Both the position numbers and the translations under genes were made by a program. A stretch of DNA of 64,000 bases. Origin: Hyalella azteca. Lineage: Eukaryota > Arthropoda > Malacostraca > Amphipoda > Hyalellidae. Positions 1 to 14,230 of this stretch are shown piece after piece. The stretch lies in assembly GCF_000764305.2 (NCBI RefSeq), contig NW_025939421.1, forward strand, positions 124,001-188,000. Reading direction: 5' to 3'. The notes beneath the pieces were generated by a model. That model was not told where the DNA came from and did no database searches. It worked only from the letters and a program-made list of their open reading frames with translations. The first letter of the stretch is position 1; every line of letters begins with the position of its first letter.

Positions 1-1158
1 GATAATAAAATCGTAAGTTTGATACGGGAGTTTTATTGGATTGATTTCATTACGGTTTAACTCAAGCGTTGGGATCCTTTTGCATGTTATTATTCTTCGT
101 ATAAGCATGTACAAATCCTTCCACGTTAGCATTAGATGAGCGTTATATTTTATGGCCTCCCTATCTCTTTCTAGTTACCGATTCTCCTTTTGCCCTCCTT
201 ATCTCTGGCTAGTTACCATTTCACCTAATGTTGACATTCGAAGTCAGCTTATCGGAAATTTGTTCGTCGAAGTGTAGCAGGAATTCAATTTTAAAATTCG
301 TAAATAAATTTCGCCTATCGTCATTTCAAAGCTTATAATTTAACAAATACTGCTCTGCTCTTTGAATTAAACTGGATCACCGGGAAGGTTGAATGAAAAA
401 TTAATTTTGAATAATTTAAATATTATTATCTTAATTCGGATAAATATCTTGTCTTCACAGTTAGTTATTCGAAGCAAGAAAATTCAGACAACCGTCTTAA
501 AGTCATGGGGTTCCATTGCGCCAGACCTCGCGTAATAAATTGAAGAACTTGGGCAGATTTTAATTGGTTTGCGGCATAGTTGGGGTTATGGCCGATCAAG
601 AAGTCACTTTAAGTCGCTGAAATTTCAATTAGTACCACAGGCTCAAATTTTGGCACCTCCCGCCGAATTGATGAGCCTTGGGCGGATATTAAAACCTCGT
701 AAATCGTAGATCTCAACGACGCCTGCCTTAAATCACACGAGTCTGGTTCCGAAGCGCTGCCAAAATTATTTGTCGAGTGCGAAGATAATAAAATCGTAAG
801 TTTGATACGGGAGTTTTATAGAATTGAAGATCATTACGGTTTAACTCAAGCTTTGGGATCCTTTTGCATGTTATTATTCTTCGTGTTAATATGTAGAATC
901 CTTCCGCGTTAGCACTAGATGAGCGTTATCTTCTATACCCTCCCCATCTCTGTCTAGTTATCGCTTCTCCTTTTGCCCTCCTTATCTGTGGCTAGTTACC
1001 ATTTCATCTTTCGCCCTCACTATCTCTGGCTAGTTACCATTTCATCTTTCGCCCTCACTATCTCTGGCTAGTTACCATTTCACCTTTCGCCCTCCCTATC
1101 TCTGACTAGTTACCATTTCTCCTTTTACCCTCCCCATCTCTGGCTAGTTACCATTTTT
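1..1158. repeat. 783-bp direct repeat with embedded 38-bp tandem array
   Basis: Bases 1 to about 235 recur at 784 to about 1020 with scattered differences, giving a 783-bp spacing; the start may lie outside the window. Inside, a 38-bp unit (core TCTCTGGCTAGTTACCATTT) runs about six copies at 937-1158 and about two copies at 165-230. It could be a satellite monomer or an array-rich mobile element. No coding frame was found. Confidence 0.85.
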
Positions 1159-4093
1159 CGTCTCCTCTGGTCTTCTGGTTTCGTCTGGACCATGTCTCAC
1201 AAGGCCCAGCTCTCTTGGTAATTACGATTTATAACTTTAATTTATCAGTCAAAACGAAAGACCCTTAGTTTTTGTCTCAAGCCGCGTTATCATTACGCTG
1301 CCAATCAACAATCTGTTCTTCGTAACAAACATCGCCTCCTACCACGCTCATGAATCGAAAATATGAGCACTCAAAGGAATGTTGAGGCTCAGCCATTAAT
1401 TTTGACACTATTCTCGCATTTTTATTTTTAGAGTAACGGATTTAGTTATAATTCTCTGTAAAATCAGTAACCTGATGATATTGAATTAAATGAAATTTTA
1501 TTAATTACTCTCCATATTTTTTCATATTTCGTGTCTAGTAATTCCGAATAATAATATTTTTGACTGTTGATATCGTATATTTTTCACAATTTAGCTTCAA
1601 TTTGCAACTTCAACATTCGAAATTTACTCAATATCATGTGTATATATGTATATAATTGTGTATGTTTATAAATGAGTCGTATTTTTCAGCACATGCTTCA
1701 AAGAAAAAATTTCTTCCTCTCCAAGAAAGTTGACATTTTGTTTATGTATGCATTAACTATTATTAAAGCTGTACAAATTAAAAGTCCCGGTAACTGGAGC
1801 TTAACGGTTAAAATCATCATCACGAATAAAATGAATATTAATATATAATTTCTTGACGTTGCTGAGGCTCAATAATTATTGGCTTGCCCTAGCTGAGCGG
1901 CCGAAGTGGTCTTAATTAACGGCAAGGATGCTACCGATTAATAATTAGGACGTCTCAATAATTTATTATTAATGCTGCAATATATCCAGCCGGAAGCTGA
2001 AAATATTGCAATCTCGGCACCTCAGCTGCTCTCCACTTCAAGCATGCGGCAAAGTAAATACTCCACAGACCACGAAATTAAAATGTCGCGCCACGAAGTG
2101 ATATTATATGCAGGAAGCTGCAATGATGTATTTTTTTAAGGAATTAATGCAGTTTAATTTAAACGTTAGCAGTAATACAGCAGAAATTATCACAATTTCA
2201 TAAGCAATACTGTACTTTCATCAGAATATTAGTACCTTAAATAACACTTGTGCAATTAAAACGCAATTAGCAAAAATGTCGCATTCATTTTCCATATTAC
2301 TCATAGTAGCAGCGAAAATTCAACAACTGAAATTCAAAAAATCTTCGCTTCTATAAAAATTGTAAAATATTATGTTGAGATAACCCCATGATTCATGTTA
2401 ATGAGAGACCCTGAGCAGCTAGCGATGTCCTCAAATGGCCGTTGACCGAAGATTGAAGTCTTCGATTTGACTCGACTTGCTCATCTATTTGCTTTTGATG
2501 AACGAATGTCAATGGAAGTTCTTCCTGATTGGCCAGAAAATATGCCGACTTTTTTCCATTCCTGGATGATAAGAAATTTTTAGTCTGTCATCTGCCGATG
2601 AAGGGCAAAGAATCTTTTAATTTAGGTGCATATAATTTCGCAATATGAAGTAAGATGATGTTTATACGACCCACGGCATCTTTCGTATTGGCTTTGCAGT
2701 GTCCGAAAATGAATTAGTAAGTAGACTTACTGGAAAAAATTTTTCTTAGCTTTTGTAACAATATAAATTTTGTATATGCTATTTTAAAATTCAGTATTCC
2801 TATTTGTTCCAGTTTCTGTTACACTAGTCTTTTATAAAGCACGCGAAAGGAATATCGAGCTTTCTAACATTTTTATCATGGTTTGCTAATCATTACTTTA
2901 ATTATTGGCCTAAGAAGCGTTTTTTACAAACATATTATTTGCCATTTTTTCGAGGTTTAAAATTTTTTCATTGAGTTATGAGTGCTTAGAGACCTTTTAT
3001 TTGAAAATTCGTGAGTGGAAAGACGGTTCTTGGTTGCCGAGGAACTTTTTGCCGGAAAGAAACTTCTCTCTTCCTGGACTAACTTGAGAGTTTATTTTTA
3101 ACGCATGTATCACTTACAAAAAGAGTTTAATTTACGTTGTTCGGAACGGTTATCGTGTTTATATTGTTTTAAATTAAACTCCGATTTATATTGCCACTTT
3201 GTTCGATAAGAAGAATTACTTGGAATACCATTCTTATTTAAATGACAAAGAAATATCGCTCTTACTTTTTTTACAAGTTGTTTGGTTTAAATTGCCTGGC
3301 CTAAAATTCATATTCATTTTATTTTGCATAAAATTTCGATTTATGCTGTGTGAAATCGAATATTTTTATTTTATATAAATAAACCAGTAATTAAGATCCC
3401 GAATCGTATAAGACGTTTTCGATATAGTAATATTTAACTCGCATGTCAACAGTCAGCAAGTTGGAGGGGCGCTCCCGGAATCCAAAGAATTCCCTCTGAC
3501 AATTCTCAAATCTCGCATCTGAGAATCCTTCCTCGGAGCTCTCTGTTGATTTTCAATAAAGGATCTGTTTCTGCACAATATCGAGACAAATATTTAACAA
3601 AGACCCTTTGAAATTCTATCGCTAGTGGTGAGTATCACGGCGTTTGAAGGTGAATTGAAACGTCGATCGTGAACGTCAGTGAGTGACTGGCAATGGAATT
3701 TGAAAACGAAACTGACAGCATAGAATTTTCGGGTCTGAACTCTCTATCGGAACTGGAGGTTTGCTGCCATGTTAAAATGTTGGGCGGCAATTGAAATGTG
3801 GTTGAATACAAAGTTAGATTTTCTGTTAGGTGTTATTTAAGAGACTTGAAGAACTAGAAAATTGTTTTCGATTACTTGGAAATACAGTCATTGTTTCCAC
3901 TACACATGTTTAAAAATCGTACAAACAAATAATTTTGAAAAACAATCATGAACAATTACTTTAGCACGCATACTAACTTTTTCTCCCTTTTTATAAATCC
4001 CTATAGTTTTTAATTTCAGCCAGTCAAGCAAAACTTCTCAACAAATAATTCGCAAACGCCATTCTTGTTATAATACTCTTCAATACTCTTGCC
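1159..4093. other. No gene recognised
   Basis: AT-rich sequence with no convincing open frame, splice-bounded exon or long repeat. It lies downstream of CaMKII on the minus strand. Confidence 0.6.
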
Positions 4094-4159
4094 TTGTGTC
4101 AAGGAAATTCATTTACTGCAAGGTCCCTCCTCACCTGTACGTTCTCCGAATCGTTTCTT

Positions 4160-4276
4160 TTCCAGCGCATGATGAAGCTATTTTCCGCCATTGATTCTTC
4201 TCATTCTTGTTGGTCGCCAGGCTCCCTGGTCGACAGCCTCTCGAGAAAGCAAGCCAATTCCAGCCGCGCCTGTTAA
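4160..4276 (+). other. Weak candidate plus-strand exon
   Basis: A strong pyrimidine tract and acceptor (GTTTCTTTTCCAG) precedes an open frame starting RMMKLFSAIDSSHSCW and ending at a stop at 4274-4276. The peptide is not recognised and no partner exon was found. It may be chance. Confidence 0.15.
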
Positions 4277-7200
4277 GCTACGCTCCTGATTTCATCCAAT
4301 TTGAGTGAAAGGTCAGTAAGCGCGACATTTTTGTGAACTTTTGACGAATTTAATCGCATCCTTAATTGTGTGTGCTTTCTTCATAAATGTTCCTGTTTCA
4401 CGTGAGTACCAAATGAATAAATATATGAATATGTAATTAATACAATGAGGTCCAGATGTTTTTTTAGAAATTTTGTTCGTCCATTAAAAAATCTGAGTGT
4501 TATAAAGTACTAGCAATGTGTAAAATTTTGCAGTGAGACCACTGCGCCCGCTTCTCCGTTTTAGCATACAGTGCAATGGATCCCGAACTTACAATAAACT
4601 TCCCCTGGGGGAAATTCATCTACTTGGGTGAACGATTGAGAAATGGCAGATAAAAATAAATACATAGTAATATCTGGACACATCTGATTACTTTGTAACA
4701 TGTATATTTCTAAGTGATAAAGCGAGTAAAAAGACGAGACCGTGGCCGTTTGCCTGCCCTGACAAAAAGCTTTTTTTTTTTTGCAACGCCGCCTCCATTC
4801 GACGCTTGATAAGGCAATTCCGGCCGACGTACTTCGACATCAAAAACCTGAGTCACTTGGAATTTTTTTATTTCATAATCAAGCTCTAAATTATATACGT
4901 GACGAGACTTGTGTCATCACTCTGTCAGAATTCATGGGACTTCATTTTCGCTTAGCCATGATAGTTTTTACGATTTTTTTTTTAAACTATCGAGCGCGTG
5001 TTGACTATTTCCCATTAACTTCAAACGCGGGAGAAATTTTAAGTGACTTGTGTTATTTTTATAGTAGAAATTGGTTATCCTCTGAATATTCATAATGAAT
5101 TTATGTTGGCGGCGCAGCCCCACACGACTTTCATGTACCGACCAAATGGAGCGGAATTCGAAATGTGCGAATAAAATAAAGTTGAGTTAGTATAATTAAA
5201 TAAAATTTGTATACGTATTGATATTGTACGAATGCCAATGAATATAATTTTTTTACGAAAAAAATTATACAAGAAAAATTATTCCCTTGTATTATTTTAG
5301 CCAAATGCTATTTTTAGTTGTGCACGGCATTGCTACAATCTTGATGGACGTAAATTATCGTAATATGATTCAGTCAAATTATTGTCGAAGTTGCGTAGGC
5401 CTATTTCTCAATTTTTCACGCCCTGACTACCGTTTGCGACAATGAGACCAAGGCGCCCTAAAGCAACCTTCAACAAAACGCGTTAACTAATAAATCGTTA
5501 ATTATTCTAGTAATATTTATTATAGTACCTTTAGCTGGTATGGTATCACCTAAGCAATTCACGGCAATCTGAATAATTCAAATTTTAATTCATAAATTGA
5601 AAGTTACGCCGCACCACTTCCAAGTTATGCTTTACCAAGAGTTTACCATCACTAAGTTTTACAGTGAAGTTAAAGTGTGACTTGGCCCGCTACACAACTT
5701 ATATATTTTGTATACGAGATTGACTCGCGCATTTGTTTTCTGTGTGATGAAATTTAATACATTTTCTATACGAGATTGACTCGTGCATTTGTTTTCTGTG
5801 ATGATATATATTGTGTTATTTAAAATTAAGATGAAAGGTGACTGTGGTTCATGTATAATTTTATGTGCTTTCTTCATGTATAGTAAAGTGGAACGTGTAT
5901 TTGTTCGAAATCTATTCCAATAAATTTTAATTTTGAGTTTCGCTTTTGTGCGTTCCAGGTTAGAAGTTGAAGATCATAAGAAACCTAAATCAACTCCTGG
6001 ACCAACGAATATCAACAGGATTTTTAAACTGATAGGAATGCAATTATGTGCATTGGCTTCATTTAAATGCTATTGCATAATTTGACTGCATTATTTAACT
6101 GGATTCGATATTTGAAAATTCATTGTTGCTGAAATATTACTAATTTTTCTGTTCAGTCAGTTTTTTTGGAAATTTCATAAAGCATTTGATATTCGTTGTC
6201 AGGCGTTCGCAAAATATCCAAGTATTTTTTGGATCGTATTTGTTACAAGAAATGAATATATGCAGATTCTATAAATTTACCAATTCTACATAAGTGTTAT
6301 TTCGATCTTTCACGCATTGCGTCATCATTCGTAAATCATAACAATTACACGTGATCGAGTGGATGAAGTACTAAATAAATTTTTGGATTAATGAAACGAA
6401 GCATTCAGGATTTTTCATTTCATTCAAAGTCATCTTCACATCCATGTCAGAGATTCAAATGACAAAATCTAGCGCAGAACTTGCATGTTGAAAAGCCGAG
6501 AGCTCTAACGAAAATGATCGGCGCGTATCAAACGTATCAACAAGCCAGTAGAATATTTTTATCAATAAAAAACATTGAATATGAGCAAAAAACACTTTAG
6601 GTGCGAAAAAAATAACTCGATATTTATTATTATGAACAAGCCTTCATCCGTTGAAGTCCAAATGAGTGCAAAAAAGGTGAGCAGTCTTCAAGTTTGTGAA
6701 AATGTTTCTTGTCTTGTCGTTTGTGATAATGAAAGTCTTTCACTTTATCCCCAGCTTTGCAGTAAATGTAGAACTGATAAAACTCCCCGACATAATTTGA
6801 ATTTAATACATATATTCAAACGATGTTAAAATTTGTAATTACAATGTCTAATAAATTATACTAATTGAGGAAATCACGAAGGATTTATTGAGCATCCCGA
6901 ACGATTGCACAACATGTCCAACGATGCTGACATTACATCTTCCTTGTTTAGCTAAGTTATGAATCGTGGACTAAGAAAAACTGATATGAATGAGTTGCTT
7001 AACATACAAAAATTTACACAAAATATATACGCAGACCGCAAGAGAATATTAACACTACGAGTATTCATTAGCAATAAATTCTCGACACCAGAGACGAAAT
7101 TTTTTAACATTATGACAAAAATGAAGATTTTTTATGAACTGATATTTCCCTTGCATGAATAAAAAAAAAAGAAGTTCGTAATGATCACAATCGCTCATGA

Positions 7201-9097
7201 ATCGGAAATTTTAAAATTTCGTGCTGTGCATGATTAGATTAACACGAAAGCCCCGAGGCTATATTGGCTAAAGCTGCCCACAATGAAGTAGTTTCCAATA
7301 ATGAAAACGTCTTTGCAGATAAAGTTTTATTCTATAACAAATTGAGGATAGTTTCTTCAGTAGCCCATAGTGAAAAAAATGAACAAAAAATCGAGCGCCT
7401 GAGACGATCCAAAAGTGAGCGAGAAGAAAATGTCTGGGAAATTATCGTCAAAGCCGAAAGGCTTTAATATCAAGCTAACGGTCAACACTATGGATTACAG
7501 ACAGCAAGGTTACTTAATACTCTTGGCAAGACAATAAAATAATTTTGTTAGCCGTTACTGAAGCGGAAAAATTCAAATTATGATCATTTCTTCTTCAGAC
7601 GACCAATGATAAAGTGAAGCAGTATATGTAATTTATATCGGTCACATAAAGGTGCAGATGGCCGCAAATAAGATTAATTCTTATTGAATTGGGTCACATA
7701 TTAGTTGCACTGTTAACCGTTCGCGTGAAAATCTCCATGAATGATAAAACATAATGGCAGGCAAGCCATTTTACAAACACCATGTCATGAGGTCGCTTAA
7801 TATCAGCACTAACTCAAATGAAACGTAAACGCTAAAAGCTGAAGCTCTTAACAAAAATGTAGATCACTTGATTCAATTAATGAATTGAATCAACTTCAAA
7901 TGGCAGTACTCGTATGTCAAGCAAATAAATTGATAATTTATTTAATATTTTAGCTGTAGTTATACAGGAAGTCGGTGTTGCTGTAGCTTACTGATGTGGT
8001 TCGTTTATATTCCATATATGTAGACGCAGTAATTATAATAACAACAATGATTATAAAACAAAGACCTTCGGTTATATTACAAATGAGAAAGGCGATGCAA
8101 GAACATTTTACCAACGAACAGGAGAGGACACCGTGGGAGGGCTTCTCACACCCCCGTATGGGGGGAAGGAAGGACTCAAACCAATCAGGAGTGTGAAATG
8201 TTTTGCAAAGATAAACGAGAAAAACTAATTTTGCTAAGTGATGTAACAATACATAACTTTGATTTATAAGTAATCCTTTAGGTACAATCGCTACTTGAGC
8301 GTCGTGAATGCACGAAATACAAAACTCAACTTGAAATTACTATAATAAAACTTCTCCCCTCCATCCCCAGTTTATAAGTGACGTCTAGATGGTCACTACG
8401 AACTGTTTGCATTAATTTCAGTGGAACGAGCATGCAAAATTATCCATATTACCCACACACAATAGAATTTTTCAAACGAATAAAGTAAATGAAATATAAA
8501 TGGGGTAATTTTAACTTGAAACTTAAGATTGGTTCCTCTCCTCCTCTCCATGCGGGGATGAATAACATCGACAGCGGCCAGAAGTTGGCAGCCATGACAC
8601 CAGAAGTGGGGTTATTCCATAAAGATTTATTAGAGCTAACGATAAACCTGTATGACACTACTTACCATTGCTGTACACTTACACAAAACTTGACGAAAGT
8701 CCCAGTAAAAGATCTATCGATACGAAGATAGCCAAGGTTTTATAGGTACAAGATTACACAAGTTTATCAAGATAAACTAGTAAGCCCGTTATAAGTAAGA
8801 AATGGACTTCATTTTGAATAATACTTTAGGAACTACAATGACGCGGTGAATCAAAATGAAGGTTCGCCAAACTTGGCAAATTCCGTATGAATGTTGTAAG
8901 AAGGATTTATTCGAAGCATTTAGCAACACCGACACTTATGACAAGGAGACTTTCAGCTATTAATCTTATTATATGCCTTCAATAGATTTCAAAAACACCA
9001 AATATAAAATTTTACACCATGAGTAGAATAAACAACAACGAGAAGAGCATACACACAAACACGCGCACACACATGCACGCTCACACACAACGGCACC
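4277..9097. other. No gene recognised; one short duplication
   Basis: AT-rich sequence. A 69-bp unit containing TACGAGATTGACTCG occurs twice in tandem at about 5700-5810. The short open frames look random. Somewhat GC-richer patches lie at 8120-8200 and 8530-8620 without recognisable coding. Confidence 0.5.
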
Positions 9098-9450
9098 TTA
9101 ACAGTTGGGGCAGCGGGAACAATAGAACATAATATTAATATTCAGGGCTGATGAAAATCCTATGCCTTCTCGGAATAGTGGAAACAAAAGAACATAATAT
9201 TTAGGGCTCATGAAAATCCCTTTTGGGGACAGTGGGGACATTAGAACCAAATATATAGGGGCTACCCAGGACTGCGGCATCGAAAGGTATGACGAATTCA
9301 ACACTAGAATGTTTCGGGCGACCTCCATCGAGCAGGATATTGTATCACCGACACATAGCTGACTCAAACTTCACATGACTGACACATGCGTCACAGGTGT
9401 GACACAGTTGTAACGTCACTGACTCAACCGTCACGTGAATAACTCAAACG
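9098..9450. repeat. Short degenerate tandem duplications
   Basis: Two to three diverged copies of a roughly 70-bp unit with AGAACATAATATT and ATGAAAATCC lie at 9115-9260. They are followed by repeated TGACTCAAACTTCAC-like and GTCACGTGA-like motifs at 9355-9445. Confidence 0.55.
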
Positions 9451-10400
9451 GGGGATGCTTCGAGCTCGCCTCTTGGCTTGCGCAGCCATAATCAACGGCC
9501 CGGTGGAAAAAAGCCTTCGATTGCTGCTGAAAAAGTGCAAGGAATTCAAGTCGCTCGGGACAAATTTTTCGGTAATCCAAGTTGGACCGAAACAATAGAA
9601 GCAAGCGAGCTCATTTCGAAGTTGCAACGACACATTGAATACATCAAACGTACACTGACGAACAGAACACACTCAGCATACCCAACAAGTCTATTTTCAG
9701 GGGCGATGATGGCACAGTGAAGACAGTTAACATAGAAGTAGTAGAGCTGCACTTTCCTCCTGAGCAAAATTGCGCGCCCGTTTCAACGTGGATTGTTCGT
9801 CAACAAAACGACACACGACCGAGCCTAAAAGCTGTATCGACTTATAGAAGCAGCCAGTCATGGTAATGATGCTAAAGCTTCTTGAAATCCTAGTAACTAA
9901 TATTTTCCGTGACTCGATGTCTGGCCGCTTTGGAAAAAACAAAATCTTTGAGCCAGTGAAATTTTGGCTTACCGAAGTCTTGACCAAACTGTCATTTTGG
10001 TGCCAATAGCATTCTAGCTCATCGACTTTCCAGCAGAATAGACGTCTTGTATACGGATAGTTTGGCATGGCCTATTGGCTTCATTGAAACGACAGACAAC
10101 TTGACAGACATCGAAATCAGCAGTAGAGATATGATTTCGGGACAAGTCGATGTCGAACGTTTTGTTCACGACTCAAACTTTATCCACCGTACAACAATGC
10201 TAGTTTTTCCACAAATTACCCGAATTGTAAAAAATGCGATGCATCGGTCAAGATCGGCCTCTCCAGCAACGAAATAGAATCAATTTCCCGTGAATTTGCC
10301 AAGTATTTCAAATCTCGATGCAGCATCCTTTTGATCCAGTTTTTATCGGGAAAAGTTTACCTACACATCGTACGTTTCGGTATCGGAAAGCACAGCTACA
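9451..10400. other. GC-richer, coding-like but unrecognised block
   Basis: Base composition is less AT-rich than the flanks and several medium open frames occur on both strands (for example plus 9478-9720 and minus 9727-10068), interrupted by stops. It may be a decayed mobile element. No conserved motif was recognised. Confidence 0.3.
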
Positions 10401-12649
10401 AATGACCGTTTCAAAACGCACATCACGCACGTTCATTAGTACACACAGGAAATAGAAATTGAAAGACGGAAGAGATAGAAATTGATAGATGGGAGGAGAT
10501 AGAGCACAAGTGAAGAACTAACGATCAACATTTAAACAACACAGTTCACTCCGGGTAAGAAACAAGAGAGAGTTGCTTCAGATGTTATACATCTTCTCAA
10601 GCTCAACTTCAATAGACTAACCTTAGATATATGTATAGTATTTATAGTATGTATAGCAATTGATGGAAAATATGGCAAAAAAGAAGAAATCAAAAGATTT
10701 ATGCCCTAAGAGTTAAGACTACAGAAATTAATTAAATGGTCTACACGAAACAATAGTGAAAGGCGTGCATTGATAATGAGAAAAAAGAGCAAGGCGGCGT
10801 TCCGGATTATCTTAGCTTCTTAAGAGTTTATTATACGCTTAAAGAAACCTATGAAGGTTACTCCTTAGAGGGTAAACCCTCAGAGGGTAGCGATAGTTTG
10901 GTCGACGGCGAGAGAACGCAGCTGCCAACCACTCTTCTGAAGGGGAGCCGCCTGAGTGAGTGCGACCACCCGCGCCACTTGCCAAAGATTCATTTTACTC
11001 TTCTAGAGCAATTCATCCAACTCTTTAATTTCCAAATTTCAGCTCTTCATTAGATAATCCATAAACGCGATAACTTTTAATAATCCAAACATTACTCTCA
11101 GTGCCAGTTACTCGTGTCGCCTCAATAGAAGTATGGACGTTGACCCTTACATACCTTCTAAATCTGCAACAAGTTCTAATTTCTAAATTAGCAAATCCGA
11201 AACAATTTACACACGAAATGCGCATTTCTTTCAACGTTGAAAGCTTACGTTGCGTTGAAAAAGTAATTTCGGAAAAATGTTTTTCTCGGACAGTAGATTT
11301 TGCATTAGAAATTTTTCGCATCATTGATCTCCGTCAAAACTTTCATCACGTCACATGTCACTCACAATGAGATTAATAAGTACACTATCATAGCTTGGCG
11401 CTGCATCTCGCACTATAATTTACATCAATTCGCTTCAACCCAACATCTTACAAGTATCAGTCTAAATTCATCACTATGAATACCCTTTAAACCTTTCAAG
11501 CACTCTAGAAACTTGTCAATATCTATGCTTATACATTTAATACAACACTGTTGAGTCACTGCCAACATAAGCCCTTATGCTCGAAACCTCATTAAAACCA
11601 GCATATCAAATCCCACGCTTCAAAATACCGTTTTTTAAGCACGTTCTTCTAACGAAGATTTTATTCTTCTTTCAACGCCGTGCATTTGAAAGCGTCTGCA
11701 CAGTAGACGGTATTCAAACATTCTTTTCAACTTCACTTAAACACCGCATGTTCACATTAGTCGCCTCTAACCCTCTTCGGAAACATGGCATTCAAGGCTC
11801 GTTGAATGGCTTTCACATGCAACACTGTTTGAATGACTCCTAGCCCTCGATGAATGGCACTCAAGACTCGCTGAATGACATTCAAGACTCAATGAATGGC
11901 ACTCAATCTCTAGGGCCGACATGAAAGTATTCGGGAAAGACATAGAGAAGATGCAATTGGACGTACAATGCAGCTCCGAAAGTGCATAATTGTATCACAA
12001 AGAGTAAGCATAAACAGAATCTGTGCTGTACATAAAGTTATGTCCTAAATAACGTACCGATTCAGATATTTAATCTTTAAGCAAGAAGTCTACGTACGTA
12101 CAAAATTCCAAAATCGATTGATTATTATACCCAAGAACACTGATGAAGCTCAGACAATAAGACTCAGAGGGGTAGAATACGAGGGTCAAGTGACGGGGGT
12201 GGAATTGGGGGCTCTTTTCACCCTCATTGAAGGGGAAAGAGGGCTACGTGCCCCACAGTTAAGTATGGGAGCTGGGGAGGAGATGTAGTAGGAAGAAAGA
12301 TGGGGAGGTTAGGAAAAAGTTGTAAAATAGGAGTAGGAAAGATATTTAAATAGAAGGAGCAGTAAGAGAAAGAAAACAGATATAGAGAGATTGAAGTAGG
12401 AGTAGGGTACAACAAGGAGACGGTAGAAGGAGCAGGAAAAAACGAAATGAAAAGGGAACGGAGGAATAGGTTGGTTTCAGTTAGGGGAAATGGGAAGTGG
12501 AGGCAACACAAGACAATATCCTCCCCTCTTACGCAATACGAAGAACATGCATCCAGCTTTGACTTCCCGTCACCTCTCCTTTATCACACATCAACCATCT
12601 CCTTTAATTCTTAATTTCTCTCACAGGTTCCATAATTATCCTCATGCAT
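10401..12649. other. No gene recognised; small GC island and short repeats
   Basis: A GC-rich patch of about 130 bp lies at 10860-10990 in otherwise AT-rich sequence. A diverged repeat of roughly 28 bp with TGAATGGCATTCAAGACTC motifs occurs at 11790-11910. A purine-rich tract (GGAAGAAAGATGGGG type) spans 12230-12500. Confidence 0.5.
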
Positions 12650-12831
12650 CACTCAGAAAAAAATGGGTCATATTCTCCAAATACTGACACACTACTTTAC
12701 CAACAGCACAAACAGATAGTGGACGTAGCAGTGATACGCCCCTCTGCTGGGCCAAACTGTATAGAGATGTCCCACAGAAAGGCAATAAGTGAATCGCTAT
12801 TTGGACACAATCTCACTAATTTGTCTGAGTG
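12650..12831. mobile_element. MITE-like element, family A, copy 1
   Basis: This 182-bp element begins CACTCAGA and ends TCTGAGTG as terminal inverted repeats. Internal motifs are shared with five other copies: GGGTCAT near one end, GACGTAGCAGTGATACG in the middle, and CTATTTGGACAC near the other. There is no coding capacity. Confidence 0.8.
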
Positions 12832-14100
12832 AATGATTCATTCAATGTCTGCATCAGACCCGCGCAGTCTCATCTCCCACATTCCTCTACCTTCGTTTCT
12901 TGGACAATTACGTTCAAAAATATTTAACAAATATCATTAACCAGTACAGTCAAATACTTCTAAAAAAATTCAAGTTCCTGAGAATAAAATTCTCTTCACT
13001 AAAAACTTGAAGCGGAAAATTGAGGAAAACTTTGAAAAAATTAGGCCAATTTGTCAGAGAAATAATTTAAATTTATCGTGATCTGGATCACTGAAAAAAT
13101 CTTCACTTCCGGACAACGTATCTCGTATACCTATCCAGAAAACTATAATCGTCATGACCGCCAAACAAATTAATTATCCTAATCACTATAATGAGAGTTC
13201 GAAGAAAAAAAGATTTTAAAGAAAAGTCTTGGCCAACACAATTATATTGTCCGGGCACACAAAAGTAAAGTGGTTGATATTGCAGCGGCATCCAACGATA
13301 TCCAATCCCGAAAGATGAATAACGTTGGTAATACGATAAAATCGTTTTCTATAGCATTACGCTTGGCCGAAAATACAATCAAAATTAAATGTATTTAATA
13401 ATGTGGTGCAAAATAGGAAGTTCGAAGAGCTAGAAAAAATAAGAGCTGCCACGGCGATCTGGCGAGTCAAAGCAAATATCAAATTGTGTTATGACGACGT
13501 TTGACGATTACGATTTTGCACAATCGACTTGATACGAGAGAAGATAACGCCTTGAAACCTGGAACGTGATCAACGAATTACTGAGCAGCGCTGCTTGGAT
13601 AATTAATTAATTTAATTTAACTAACAAACGGATAATTCTGACTGCACACATGATAAAAATTAAGGTCACTCCAGAACCAACAGTTGCTGAGAATTTGACA
13701 GTAGACTCAGAGCAGTAATATAATTCCTTAATAACAACCTTTTTTGTACGTTACAACGTAATATCAAATTTTTGCTACAACACGGACCATTGTTCACTCT
13801 ACTTCGACGTACCAAAAGCTCACGTAGACCTCTCAAGTACGAACGTTCTCTGCGCACATCTACCTTGGCAATACGCATGCGCATTCCTCCCAAACTTTAC
13901 GTACGATTCATCATTCTTCACGCTCCTCGTGCCGCGCCTTAATATTCAGCTTTAGCGTACGTATTTTCTCCTCAGATTTACGCACGCATTTCTTATCAGC
14001 GTAGCGTATAATTTAACCCACTCAACTTCAGCGTATGTATTTACTCCGTATTTTTACGCAGGCAGCTTTATCCATGTATGCGTGGGACTGAAGACCTCGT
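12832..14100 (-). other. 3' flank or 3' UTR of CaMKII
   Basis: Directly downstream of the stop codon on the minus strand. Repeated GCGTACGTATTT and TTTACGCA motifs occur at 13950-14060. No canonical AATAAA was seen, so the UTR boundary is unknown. Confidence 0.5.
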
Positions 14101-14230
14101 TTACTTGGAGAGGAAGAAGGTGGGTGTCGAGGGAGCGCCCGAGCGGTGGTGGTGAACGCACAGCCACTTGCCCTCCTTGCGCTGCCATACACGCGTCTCT
14201 TCGCACTGCTGCGTGTGCGCCTGGCACTGC
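14101..14230 (-). CDS. CaMKII: CaMKII terminal coding exon: end of hub domain and stop codon
   Basis: The frame reads [20 protein letters not shown], then [16 protein letters not shown] and a tail TFFLSK before TAA at 14101-14103. EETRVW-R--GKW--VH-HRSGAP is the conserved end of the CaMKII hub. Differences from the usual family sequence include Gln for His after RVW and a longer C-terminus. The acceptor is CGTATTACAG, giving a start at 14230 with one base finishing a split codon; a TGCCAG ending at 14221 is an alternative. The acceptor region is repeated upstream with a 29-bp period. No AATAAA (minus strand) was seen between 12 kb and the stop, so the transcript end was not located. Confidence 0.93.
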
